In this document: one piece after another, positions 24,370 through 31,409 of the stretch
Position numbering within the stretch: the stretch's first letter is position 1
Layout: each line of letters starts with the position of its first letter
Virus record (IMG/VR): IMGVR_UViG_3300050821_002614
Coordinates: 1-42,117 of that record
From: a virus
Strand: one strand, 5' to 3'
Length of the DNA: 42,117 nt
The notes under the pieces: generated by a model
The model's input: the letters and a program-made list of their open reading frames with translations, nothing else
The model's database searches: none
Told to the model about the DNA's origin: nothing
Program-made: the position numbers and the translations under genes

Positions 24370-25213
24370 TGGGTTGACACGTAATGGTTGAACGGCTGGC
24401 CTCAGTATTGCCACGCCGGCGCCAGTTCCATCCCTTGATGACCATGCGCATGCGGATCTCAAGCGGGAACTTGCTGATGCGTTCGGCATCGCGAATCAAC
24501 GCGGTGCGAAGGATGTATTCTGGATCAGTGCGGCTCAATTCCTCGCCGGTGTAGAAGCCGCGCATAAATTTACTGGCTTGTTCCTGGTGCTTGCGGCCGA
24601 ACATTTCATAGAGCGCGGTCCCGCAACCAAGGCTCATCGGTCGCGCCTCCTTCAGATACCCGCTCAAAGTCTCGGCGCATTGGAACATCGAGGGGTGGTC
24701 CTTCACATACTCGATGACATCCGTATTGCTCAAGCGATTGCCACGCCCGTGGATGGTCTGACGGTCCAGCCGCGAGCACCATTGCACCGCAGTCGATACC
24801 GCGCCGATCACGGTCCGCGTCTGGTCATGGAAATGCAGCGCCATCGCATCGGCACCGGTGCGCACGGCGCCCGTGTCAATGGTGCGAAACGCTTCAGGTG
24901 TAATGCCGTATACCACCAGCGTTTGTATGGGCTTGCCGGCTTCGATGATCGCGAACAGCCGGTGCTGTCCGTCCAGCACTTGCTCATCCTCGGCAATCAC
25001 GATGGCCTGGCCGTTCACCTGCCAATTGCCGGCAAGGATCTCAGCCGCCAAGAATTCCACATGGCGCTTGCGCACCGGGCGGTTATTTTTGTTACAGCGT
25101 AGCCACTCGGTGGCAATGGTGGGCGTGATGGTCACCACCTCGGCAACGATATTTTTATCGCTGCCGTAAATCTTGGCAGCGTGCGGGAACTGAATGATTT
25201 TAGGTGTAGCCAT
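24341..25213 (-). CDS. ParB-like (sulfiredoxin-fold) phage protein
   Basis: 290 residues. The N-terminal half has the ParB/Srx-type pattern NRPVRKRHVEFLAAEILAG, then GQAIVIAEDEQVLDGQHRLFAI, and a helical C-terminal half follows. In phages such proteins act as nucleases, DNA-binding regulators or partition-like factors. The GQHR motif is the likely active or nucleotide-binding site. No ParA partner is present, so plasmid-style partition is unlikely. Its ATG overlaps the stop of the SSB-like gene, placing it in the recombination operon. Confidence 0.75.
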   Translation of the reverse strand: MATPKIIQFPHAAKIYGSDKNIVAEVVTITPTIATEWLRCNKNNRPVRKRHVEFLAAEILAGNWQVNGQAIVIAEDEQVLDGQHRLFAIIEAGKPIQTLVVYGITPEAFRTIDTGAVRTGADAMALHFHDQTRTVIGAVSTAVQWCSRLDRQTIHGRGNRLSNTDVIEYVKDHPSMFQCAETLSGYLKEARPMSLGCGTALYEMFGRKHQEQASKFMRGFYTGEELSRTDPEYILRTALIRDAERISKFPLEIRMRMVIKGWNWRRRGNTEASRSTITCQPNDDQKIRIY

Positions 25214-25503
25214 CAGAATGGTATCCCATCGTCAAAATCTGGCGGGGGTGCTTTGGCAGCCGGTGCCGGCGGCTTGATCGGCGGCGGCGAGCGCGGCGCA
25301 TCCCGATCAACGACCGTCTTGGACTTGAAGCGTAACGATAGATATTTGTAGCCGTGTTTATCCTGATTAATCCACGCGTCGATATAGAATGCCACCTTAT
25401 TGATTTCGCATTCTCCGCGATAGTCGGCGCGCGTCTCAATGCCGTCTTTATTGTTCTTAAAGAGCGCACCGCGCATGTTGTTATCGAAACGTGGATCGCT
25501 CAT
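25213..25503 (-). CDS. SSB-like protein with acidic C-terminal tip
   Basis: 96 residues from the ATG at 25503. A compact beta-rich N-terminal domain (MRGALFKNNK...KVAFYIDAWINQDKHGYKYLSLRF) is followed by a Pro/Ala-rich linker and the end DFDDGIPF, almost the same as the protein-docking tip of bacterial SSB (DFDDDIPF). This predicts a single-stranded-DNA-binding protein that recruits repair and replication proteins. The N-terminal domain is much shorter than a standard SSB OB fold. Encoded between exonuclease and ParB-like genes. Confidence 0.75.
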   Translation of the reverse strand: MSDPRFDNNMRGALFKNNKDGIETRADYRGECEINKVAFYIDAWINQDKHGYKYLSLRFKSKTVVDRDAPRSPPPIKPPAPAAKAPPPDFDDGIPF

Positions 25504-26141
25504 GCGGCAGACTCCATGATCCGTTGATAGGCTAGGTCGACATCTGCAAGAAACTGGATCGCTGATTCCGCATAGGCTGCAATCTCGCAATCGCCGCGCT
25601 CTACCCGCACGCGCAATAGCTGCAGTTTCTTTGGCAACCGATCATCGAAGCTGATGAGATCGCAGAACGTGGCGCCGGAGATCCACAGGTTATGCCGCAC
25701 TTGCGCGCGGTAATCGTTCAGCAAGTTTTCAGGATGCGCGCGGTAGGCTAAGTGTTGCGCGGTCATCGGGCATTTCAATTCCAAGATGCCAGAGAAATTC
25801 CCGATATCCCCATCGAGTGAGCAACCGGCCATATGGTCCTTACTCTGCAGGAACCCGGTCCGGCGCACCATCGCGCCCATGTCAGCCTCATACATGGCAA
25901 ATGCCAAGGGCTCCAAGCCGATGCCGCGTTGCATGTCGGCATTGGCGAAGAACGTTTCGCGCGCCTCCCCGTTGATGCGCTCGCCAATCAGCTGCAGTAA
26001 ATATTTCTCGCGGGTTTTGCTCGGCTCGCCGCTGCGGCCCTTCATCAGCACCACAGAGGCGCGTGAGCCGGTCAAGCGGCCGGCGCGTGCCGCGCGCCAC
26101 TCCGGTGAGCGTTGCTCGCACTCGATCACTATGAACCCCAT
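25500..26141 (-). CDS. YqaJ/lambda-type recombination exonuclease
   Basis: 213 residues from the ATG at 26141; an in-frame ATG at 26153 is the alternative. The family motifs are visible: CEQRSPEWRAARAGRLTGSRA, then GIGLEPLAFAMYE, GCSLDGDIGNFSGILELKCP (catalytic D, then E-x-K), and YRAQVRHNLWIS. It is a 5'-3' double-strand exonuclease that makes 3' tails for the ERF annealing protein encoded upstream in the same operon. The stop overlaps the SSB-like start. Confidence 0.88.
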   Translation of the reverse strand: MGFIVIECEQRSPEWRAARAGRLTGSRASVVLMKGRSGEPSKTREKYLLQLIGERINGEARETFFANADMQRGIGLEPLAFAMYEADMGAMVRRTGFLQSKDHMAGCSLDGDIGNFSGILELKCPMTAQHLAYRAHPENLLNDYRAQVRHNLWISGATFCDLISFDDRLPKKLQLLRVRVERGDCEIAAYAESAIQFLADVDLAYQRIMESAA

Positions 26142-26314
26142 AGCACATACCATCCCCAACCACTCAGGTACATCGTGGTCAGAAACAAGATCAAATCCCA
26201 CAGTCGAGAATTCCGAGTGACTTGGCGCGGGTATTGGTTCAACACGATATAGCTGAAATAACAGACGGCATCGAATGTCAGCAGCCAAAATGCGACCAGA
26301 GCATAAGACCTCAT
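26129..26314 (-). CDS. Two-TM membrane protein (61 aa)
   Basis: Starts with ATGA overlap to the gene above and ends inside the exonuclease start region. Two hydrophobic segments (LVAFWLLTFDAVCYFSYIV and LILFLTTMYLSGWGWYVLW) are linked by a basic loop (QYPRQVTRNSR). No family is recognised. A membrane protein in a recombination operon could serve in host exclusion or membrane anchoring. Confidence 0.62.
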   Translation of the reverse strand: MRSYALVAFWLLTFDAVCYFSYIVLNQYPRQVTRNSRLWDLILFLTTMYLSGWGWYVLWGS

Positions 26315-26577
26315 TGCTTATCCGCAAACGCAACAGCCCGTTGTTGCCACTCATCCACGTCACTGACATCCGGCCCAAAGAGCGCACCATAGGAGAGGCC
26401 AACCATATCGGTGACCAATGGGGTACCCACGGCGTCGGCAATCTCATAAGTCGCTTGATACTCATCGATGCGCGTCACCGTCACCACGTAGGTTTGATCC
26501 AGCACCGAATACCAAACGAGATCCGCGGGTATCTCGGTCTCGCCGGTGCTGATGGCTAGGGCTTCGTCCAGTGTCAT
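26311..26577 (-). CDS. Hypothetical protein (88 aa)
   Basis: Start chosen at ATG 26577 (MTLDEALAIS), which overlaps the upstream TGA as ATGA. The longer reading to 26616 lies inside the previous gene. The protein is acidic, with beta-like sequence (WYSVLDQTYVVTVTRIDEYQATYEI). No motif is recognised. Part of the tightly packed minus recombination operon. Confidence 0.6.
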   Translation of the reverse strand: MTLDEALAISTGETEIPADLVWYSVLDQTYVVTVTRIDEYQATYEIADAVGTPLVTDMVGLSYGALFGPDVSDVDEWQQRAVAFADKQ

Positions 26578-26894
26578 TTGCCGCCCGCCAGTACTTTCAA
26601 TTTCCATTTGAGCCATTCGTTGACTTTTTTCCAGCGCTCGAAATTGGTTGCGGTGGGCGGTATGGAGTCATTCACCGCCGCTACTTCATCAACCAACGCC
26701 GAATGCACGGTGCTTTTCGGATTGTCATTCCAAAAACAGCCCATTGCACAATGGTGGCCTTTTTGATCGTGTAGCCGTCCATAGATCAGGCCGCGCCGCT
26801 TCGCCACCGCTTGGGCAATCAGATAGAGCGCTGTGTCATCGGATAGAGCATCCCCCAACGTGTTGCGAGTCTCGCTGGCGCGCAGCTTACTCAC
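26574..26894 (-). CDS. Hypothetical protein (106 aa)
   Basis: Helical protein with GRLHDQKGHHCAMGCFWNDNPK, a His/Cys-containing central stretch that could bind metal, and a Trp/Lys-rich C-terminus (FERWKKVNEWLKWKLKVLA). Coupled to both neighbours by 4-bp overlaps. Function unknown. Confidence 0.62.
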   Translation of the reverse strand: MSKLRASETRNTLGDALSDDTALYLIAQAVAKRRGLIYGRLHDQKGHHCAMGCFWNDNPKSTVHSALVDEVAAVNDSIPPTATNFERWKKVNEWLKWKLKVLAGGK

Positions 26895-27646
26895 GGTGTC
26901 TCACTCACCCGCTGCGCCAGCACCTTCAATGCCGCCCAGTCCGCCGCGTAGTGCAACACGATCACTGCGCGCGTGGTGTCGGAGAGTCCGCGCCAGGCTT
27001 CAGCGAGTGCACTGCTACCCTCGGTCGATGCATCATTAAGCGCGGTCCAGATGTCGGCCGCGATCTCGGGTGCGGTTTTATCGGTGGTGCCCTGGCCGTC
27101 ATCGTCGGGCATGTCGACGGTAGAGAGACCCGTCACGGCCAACAACGTATAGCGCTGCAAGTAAGTGGTGGCCGATGAGATCGCCTGAATCGAATTCTTG
27201 CCGCCCGAATCATCGGCGAGCGAATAGAGCGAGACGCTTTCCTTGTGCCCCGCGACGTGGGTCAAGGTACAAGTCACGGTAATCTTGTTTTGTTCCTGCA
27301 CCATGGACCAGGCGTGCTTGATGCCATGTTGGGCGAGCGCCGCCGCAATCTTGGTCGTGACCTCATAGTGGGTGGCGTGATCGTATTCGGTGACGGTGCC
27401 GGCGCGATTCGTAAACTGGACATGCTTGTCTTTGTGCAGGGTCGGCGCCTGCAGCTGAAACGCCACCATGGCCGCCGCATAGGCTCGCTCGGCTTGCGCC
27501 CGGTCCCAACGCTCCTTAAGGTCTAAGAGTCGGCTGATCCGTTCTAGATCGAACTCCGGCGCCTGTGCGGCACGCTCCAAGATCGCCATGAGCATGCTGC
27601 CATCCGCCACCGGGGGGGACGGTTGCGGCGCATCAATTATCATCAT
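26891..27646 (-). CDS. erf: ERF-family single-strand annealing protein
   Basis: 251 residues from ATG 27646, which overlaps the upstream stop. The ERF core is seen at about residues 60-165: TLHKDKHVQFTN...TEYDHATHYEVT, then HAGHKE-like loops and the signature SSATTYLQRYTLLAVTGLST. P22 Erf and relatives anneal complementary strands and help circularise or recombine phage DNA. The C-terminal region (DDDGQGTTDK onward) is helical. It works with the YqaJ-type exonuclease in the same operon. Confidence 0.88.
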   Translation of the reverse strand: MMIIDAPQPSPPVADGSMLMAILERAAQAPEFDLERISRLLDLKERWDRAQAERAYAAAMVAFQLQAPTLHKDKHVQFTNRAGTVTEYDHATHYEVTTKIAAALAQHGIKHAWSMVQEQNKITVTCTLTHVAGHKESVSLYSLADDSGGKNSIQAISSATTYLQRYTLLAVTGLSTVDMPDDDGQGTTDKTAPEIAADIWTALNDASTEGSSALAEAWRGLSDTTRAVIVLHYAADWAALKVLAQRVSETP

Positions 27647-27834
27647 GCCACCACCCGCGCGTTGGCCAGGCCGCCGCACTGCGCCAGCGCGGCAAAATAC
27701 TGATGAAGGTCCGCCATGGCCTCTCTGGCGCGGTCGCGCTCCATCGAGCCATCGGGGAGGTACTCGACCACGATTTCTAGCGCCACCAGGGAAGAGACCA
27801 GGGTTGCCTGCTTGATCGGTAAGATGCGAGTCAT
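27643..27834 (-). CDS. Hypothetical protein, first gene of the recombination operon (63 aa)
   Basis: Start at ATG 27834 (MTRILPIKQATL) with AAGGGG seven bases upstream. Helical, with the pattern LVALEIVVEYLPDGSMERDRAREAMADL. Its stop overlaps the ERF start. No family is recognised. The region upstream (27856-27982) holds the operator-like repeat noted separately. Confidence 0.6.
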   Translation of the reverse strand: MTRILPIKQATLVSSLVALEIVVEYLPDGSMERDRAREAMADLHQYFAALAQCGGLANARVVA

Positions 27835-27906
27835 TGCGCACCCCTTCAGCGTCAATTCATGGGATGCGCCACGCTACGCCAAAATCTGCAGGCGTCAAGT
27901 TTAATT

Positions 27907-27928
27907 AACCGTTGCACAATTGACGGTT
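27907..27928. promoter_or_regulatory. Operator-like inverted repeat AACCGT-N10-ACGGTT
   Basis: A perfect 6-bp inverted repeat with a 10-bp spacer, beside a TTAATTAA palindrome. It sits between the minus recombination operon and the small plus gene at 27983. Plus-strand TTGACG (27920-27925) overlaps the right arm, so a regulator here could block a promoter. The same motif was not seen at the CI/Cro switch. Confidence 0.4.
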
Positions 27929-27982
27929 AGTTTAGTAATCTAAATGGTGGGAGCAACCGCTTGAAGCCGGGGGATTACCATC

Positions 27983-28156
27983 ATGAGTAAAGCTGAGCGC
28001 CGCTACTACGCCACCGGCAATGTCTTGTGGACCGATTTCGGGGTCGCAGTGCCCCTGACCTTAAGCCTTGCGGCGGTTCGGTTGCGGCGCGCGTACGCCG
28101 CGTCGGCCAAAGACCAGATAGTGAAAATCCGTCTCAAGCGCCGTCAGCAATTTTAG
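27983..28156 (+). CDS. Small hypothetical protein (57 aa)
   Basis: ATG after GGGGGA. The N-terminal half reads naturally as protein (SKAERRYYATGNVLWTDFG). The last 32 codons overlap the 3' end of the CI-like gene on the other strand, and the C-terminus is basic (KIRLKRRQQF). It may be an early regulator, but it could be chance. Confidence 0.4.
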   Translation: MSKAERRYYATGNVLWTDFGVAVPLTLSLAAVRLRRAYAASAKDQIVKIRLKRRQQF

Positions 28157-28450
28157 GAAAGACTGCAAGCCGATATTGTCGGTCTTGCCAGATTCCCATG
28201 CGGATATAGACCCTTTCGTGACACCGCACGCCACGGCTAGTTGATCTTGGCTTAAGCCCACCGCGTGGCGCCGCTCCCGCAAGCGGTCCGCCATGCTCTG
28301 CGGCGCGGGGGCGGTCTGATGCACCGCATGATTGGCGCGCGCCAATTCCAATAGTTTTTCAATGCTCAAGGGGGTGGCTTCATCGCCCGGCATTTCCATC
28401 AAATCACCGGCGCTTGAGAGACCGCTATAACGCTTTGTAGTGGTGTTCAT
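28061..28450 (-). CDS. CI-like repressor (XRE HTH)
   Basis: 129 residues from the ATG at 28450. The C-terminal half is an HTH_3 domain: LRERRHAVGLSQDQLAVACG, then VTKGSISAWESGKTDNIGL. There is no LexA-like peptidase domain, so induction would not use self-cleavage. It is divergent from Cro with only 18 bp between start codons. It presumably maintains lysogeny by blocking the Cro-side promoter. Confidence 0.82.
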   Translation of the reverse strand: MNTTTKRYSGLSSAGDLMEMPGDEATPLSIEKLLELARANHAVHQTAPAPQSMADRLRERRHAVGLSQDQLAVACGVTKGSISAWESGKTDNIGLQSFLKLLTALETDFHYLVFGRRGVRAPQPNRRKA

Positions 28451-28461
28451 TTTACTATACA
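28434..28461 (+). promoter_or_regulatory. Cro-side promoter overlapping the CI promoter
   Basis: TTTGTA (28434-28439) and TATACA (28456-28461), spacer 16. On the other strand TATAGT (28459-28454) serves CI. The expected + start of transcription (about 28468) is next to the Cro ATG at 28469, and the - start falls at about the CI ATG at 28450. Both messages would then be leaderless. No ribosome site is visible for either gene. Confidence 0.6.
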
Positions 28462-28468
28462 ATAACAC

Positions 28469-28654
28469 ATGTGGAAATCCAGCGTCTATCGCCATTATAA
28501 GTCATTCAAAGCCATCGCGGAAGCGCTCGGAATTACCAAAAGCGCGGTAAGCCAGTGGCCGGACCTGATCCCGGAAGGGATGGCCTACAAGCTGGAATCC
28601 CTGACCCACGGTAAATTGAAAGTCAAACCGCGCCTCTATCGGAAGGCGGCATGA
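28469..28654 (+). CDS. cro: Cro-like repressor (P22/lambda Cro family)
   Basis: 61 residues. SVYRHYKSFKAIAEALGITK followed by SAVSQWPDLIPEGMAYKLES matches the lambda/P22 Cro helix-turn-helix (KSAVSQW, IPE). It begins the early rightward operon and opposes CI. Its ATG lies 8 bases after the -10 box. The stop overlaps the next small ORF as ATGA. Confidence 0.87.
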   Translation: MWKSSVYRHYKSFKAIAEALGITKSAVSQWPDLIPEGMAYKLESLTHGKLKVKPRLYRKAA

Positions 28655-28767
28655 TGAATGCTTGGGCGCAGCAATACCGCGATCCGCGCTGGCAGCGTAA
28701 GCGGCTGCTGCAATTGCGCGCCATTCAGATACGCCGAGTCGATTTTGCCGCCAGGTTGTGCGAGTGA
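28651..28767 (+). CDS. 38-aa protein resembling an HNH N-terminus
   Basis: ATGA overlap with cro. The sequence YRDPRWQRKRLLQLRAIQI resembles the first helix of many HNH endonucleases (YRDPRWQxKRLxIL...), but the cysteines and HNH core are missing. It may be a degraded fragment or a small DNA-binding peptide. The TGA overlaps the next ATG. Confidence 0.5.
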   Translation: MMNAWAQQYRDPRWQRKRLLQLRAIQIRRVDFAARLCE

Positions 28768-29633
28768 TGGGCGGCTGGATCAAGATGGAAAAGGATTTAC
28801 TGACGGACCCGCGGATTACCAATCTGATTAGTAACGCACCGGCGTTACATGGTGTAACGCATGCTTTAGGCTGTCTCGCGCATTTGTGGATGATCGCTGA
28901 TGCGCACATCAGCAATGACGATATTTTGGCGCTCGGGGCAGACCAAATAGACCAACTCTTGAACGTCAAAGGCTTCTGTGCCGTATGCCCACAGGATTGG
29001 CTTCAGGTCATCGACCCGCACCATGTAAAACTGCCCGGCTTTCATACACATAACGGCACCATTGCGAAGCAAAAAGCGCAAACGGCTAAGCGCGTAGCAA
29101 AGCACCGCAAAGCCGGCAACGCAAATGCGTTACAGAATGGTAACGGTACAGCGTTACCAGACCAGACCAAGACCGAGACTCTAAATCCCCCTAAAGCCCC
29201 CCCAAAGCAAGGCCGGCGAGCGCGCACCGATGGGGACACGATTCCTACCGATTTCGCACTGACCCCAGCGCGCCGCGATTTCGGTGAAAGCCTCGGATTG
29301 CAAAACGTGCCGCGCATCTTTGAGGATTTCTGCGACTATTGGCTCACCAAAGGCGGCCGGTCACTCGATTGGCAACGCACCTGGTATCGCTGGTGTCGCA
29401 AGCAATTGGATATGCCGGCGCAGACCAAGGTTAATGGCCACAACACCGCAGCGCCGGCTAACCGCGATGCTGCCGCGTGGGCCGAAGCGCGGGCAGCGGC
29501 CAAAGCGATCGGCTTTCGGGAGCCCTTCGCCATGGAAACGCCCGCAAGCTATCTGACCAGCATCAAGCTGGAGCGCGATCGGCCGCCGAAGTTCTCATTG
29601 AGCCAACTGCAGGCACGGGCGCAGCACCGATGA
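28767..29633 (+). CDS. Replication initiator (O/DnaT-like)
   Basis: 288 residues from ATG 28767 (MGGWIKMEKDLLTDPRI). An N-terminal winged-helix-like region (about 1-105) and a C-terminal domain with FEDFCDYWLTKGGRSLDWQRTWYRWCRKQ, a pattern found in DnaT-like and phage O proteins. A basic/Gln-rich linker joins them. The gene contains two clusters of three alternating GTAACGC/GCGTTAC motifs, which suggests that the origin lies inside it as in lambda O. No helicase gene follows, so the host helicase would be recruited. Confidence 0.7.
   Translation: MGGWIKMEKDLLTDPRITNLISNAPALHGVTHALGCLAHLWMIADAHISNDDILALGADQIDQLLNVKGFCAVCPQDWLQVIDPHHVKLPGFHTHNGTIAKQKAQTAKRVAKHRKAGNANALQNGNGTALPDQTKTETLNPPKAPPKQGRRARTDGDTIPTDFALTPARRDFGESLGLQNVPRIFEDFCDYWLTKGGRSLDWQRTWYRWCRKQLDMPAQTKVNGHNTAAPANRDAAAWAEARAAAKAIGFREPFAMETPASYLTSIKLERDRPPKFSLSQLQARAQHR
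28831..28860. repeat. Phased GTAACGC cluster 1 (origin candidate)
   Basis: GTAACGC at 28831, its inverse GCGTTAC at 28842, and GTAACGC at 28854. Centres are 11-12 bp apart, about one helical turn, so all sites face the same side of the DNA. It lies inside the initiator gene. Confidence 0.65.
29127..29157. repeat. Phased GCGTTAC cluster 2 (origin candidate)
   Basis: GCGTTAC at 29127, inverse GTAACGG at 29140, and GCGTTAC at 29151, again 11-13 bp apart. It lies in the linker-coding part of the initiator gene, about 300 bp from cluster 1. Confidence 0.6.
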
Positions 29634-30463
29634 AACCGCTGGCAATTGATCTATTTTGCGGCCTTGGTGGCTGGACCGAAGGGTTGATTGAAGTGGGCTA
29701 TGAGGTGATCGGATTCGATATCGAAGCCCACGCCTATGGTGTTCATCGCTACCCGGCGCAATTGGTGCTACAGGATGTGCTGACCTTGCAGGGCACACAG
29801 TTCAAGGATGCGGCGCTAATCGTGGCCTCCCCACCGTGTCAAGCCTACAGCTACCGTGCCATGCCGTGGAAGCGGGCCAAAGCCTTGCCACCGCCAGATA
29901 ATGCGCTATTTGATGCGTGTTTTCGCATTCAGCGCGAAGCCATTGCAATGGCCGCTCGTTTCATACCGCTGGTGGTGGAGAACGTGCGCGGTGCAATTCC
30001 GTATGTGGGCCGCTCAAGGTGGAATTACGGGAGTTTTCATTTGTGGGGGGACGTGCCAGCTTTGATGCCGATGACGAAGGCAATCAAGGCAGCAGGTATA
30101 AAAAAACCCGGCATGAATTGCGGCTCCGACAAGCCAGGCTATCGGGCGCAAGCATTCAATGATCTCGGTGCCAAAGGGATTGGCCACGCCCCCAAAGGCC
30201 ATTGGACCAATCCCGCAGAGCACGGCATCAAGTGCGGGGGTGATTGGTTCAATAGTGAGCAACCGTCAATTTCTCGCATGACAAGCAGCAAAAGCAACGC
30301 GCGCAAACGTGCCAGCGCTATGATTGCCAAAATACCCCTCCCATTAGCTAGACACATTGGGCGGGCGTGGTGGCCCATGGAGAATAGCGATTCTCGCCAC
30401 GCATACGCGCCAGGCTGGCCGATCGGCACTCACCCGCTATCCATGGAAGGGTGCCATGCATAG
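29630..30463 (+). CDS. DNA (cytosine-5) methyltransferase
   Basis: 277 residues; ATG overlaps the initiator stop (ATGA). Motif I LFCGLGGWTEG (SAM binding), motif IV SPPCQAYS with the catalytic Cys, and motif VI VVENVRG are present. The C-terminal target-recognition part is short. No restriction enzyme gene is recognised nearby, so it is an orphan methyltransferase, likely protecting phage DNA from host restriction. It overlaps the next gene by 8 bp. Confidence 0.88.
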   Translation: MKPLAIDLFCGLGGWTEGLIEVGYEVIGFDIEAHAYGVHRYPAQLVLQDVLTLQGTQFKDAALIVASPPCQAYSYRAMPWKRAKALPPPDNALFDACFRIQREAIAMAARFIPLVVENVRGAIPYVGRSRWNYGSFHLWGDVPALMPMTKAIKAAGIKKPGMNCGSDKPGYRAQAFNDLGAKGIGHAPKGHWTNPAEHGIKCGGDWFNSEQPSISRMTSSKSNARKRASAMIAKIPLPLARHIGRAWWPMENSDSRHAYAPGWPIGTHPLSMEGCHA

Positions 30464-30773
30464 ACGCCACAGACGCGACGCTACGCAGTCGCCCGCGGTG
30501 GCCGAACTCATCGCCATGGGCTTTTCCGTGGCCGACACCTCGCAGTGCGGTGATGACTTCCCCGATTTGGTGATCGGCAAGCATGGCCTGACCGGCCTGG
30601 TGGAACTCAAGGCCAAAAGCCCTGGCCGCACTACCATGAACAAACTGGTGAGCGCCGGGCAGCGGGAGTTCGCCGCGACCTGGCGCGGATCGCCGGTGAT
30701 CTTCGGGTTTTGTGCCGAGGACGTGCGCGTAGGATTCGATGCAGAGCTACGCCGCGTTGGAATACTCAAATAG
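30456..30773 (+). CDS. VRR-NUC-like nuclease
   Basis: 105 residues. FSVADTSQCGDDFPDLVIGK, then GLVELKAKSPG gives the D...E-x-K core of the PD-(D/E)xK fold as in VRR-NUC and small Holliday-junction-type nucleases. A role in processing recombination or replication intermediates is likely. It overlaps the methyltransferase end. An actual restriction function with that gene cannot be excluded. Confidence 0.75.
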   Translation: MHRRHRRDATQSPAVAELIAMGFSVADTSQCGDDFPDLVIGKHGLTGLVELKAKSPGRTTMNKLVSAGQREFAATWRGSPVIFGFCAEDVRVGFDAELRRVGILK

Positions 30774-30784
30774 GAGGACGATCA

Positions 30785-31036
30785 ATGGCTTATTGTCACA
30801 AATGCGGCAAGCACGTAGTGGAGCGCATGTATACGCATCTGCAGCATTGCCAGGGCGCAACGAAGAGTGAGAAGCATTTCTCCACGGACGACACCGCAAG
30901 CCCGATGGCAAGCTCCACGTGGAGCACTCCGGACTATGCCAGCCCCGTGAGCACCCCCGACAGCAGCGCCGCGCCTGACACGTTTACCGGCGGCGGTGGC
31001 GAGTCGAGTGGGGGCGGTGCGTCGGGCGATTGGTAG
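30785..31036 (+). CDS. Small zinc-finger protein with Gly/Ser tail (83 aa)
   Basis: ATG after AGGAGG. The N-terminus CHKCGKHVVERMYTHLQHC has a C-x2-C...H-x3-C zinc site like a C2H2 finger. The rest is low-complexity Ser/Thr/Pro and ends GGGGESSGGGASGDW, probably disordered. Function unknown; early operon. Confidence 0.65.
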   Translation: MAYCHKCGKHVVERMYTHLQHCQGATKSEKHFSTDDTASPMASSTWSTPDYASPVSTPDSSAAPDTFTGGGGESSGGGASGDW

Positions 31037-31039
31037 CTC

Positions 31040-31171
31040 ATGAGCAAGCAACACCGCACGCGCAATCGCCTGGTCAGGTGCGCGCGCTGCAATATCACAT
31101 TTATCGCTCTCATCCGCCGCTGCAAGTGCGGCCGGCGACTGGTGCCCAGTGACCAAGCGCCGCCTGGCTGA
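31040..31171 (+). CDS. Zinc-ribbon microprotein (43 aa)
   Basis: ATG three bases after the preceding stop. Basic, with RCARCN and RRCKCGRRL, four cysteines of a compact zinc ribbon. It overlaps the next GTG-started gene by 23 bp. Possibly a transcription or translation modulator. Confidence 0.55.
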   Translation: MSKQHRTRNRLVRCARCNITFIALIRRCKCGRRLVPSDQAPPG

Positions 31172-31409
31172 ACAATCCCCGACCGATACGCTTCGCTATC
31201 AGCTGATGATCTTGCGTCTTAGCCAGCGCGGAGCCGCGCGCGCACTCGGGATTGATAGCCGAACGTTCCGCTACTACTGCTCGGGGCAGAAAGTAATTCC
31301 GCACTTGCTCAACCTAGCATTAGAGGGGCTCATAGCGCGGCAGGAACGTGAGGACAAGAAAGCACTGAGGCGGGAGCGGCTCAAAGCAATCAGGCAGGCG
31401 GTAGGCTGA
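31149..31409 (+). CDS. HTH DNA-binding protein (86 aa)
   Basis: GTG start. Residues about 20-50 (MILRLSQRGAARALGIDSRTF) form a helix-turn-helix of XRE type, followed by a long basic helix (QEREDKKALRRERLKAIRQ). Last gene of the rightward early operon. It could control the neighbouring GTTAC sites at 31495. Confidence 0.65.
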   Translation: MTKRRLAEQSPTDTLRYQLMILRLSQRGAARALGIDSRTFRYYCSGQKVIPHLLNLALEGLIARQEREDKKALRRERLKAIRQAVG

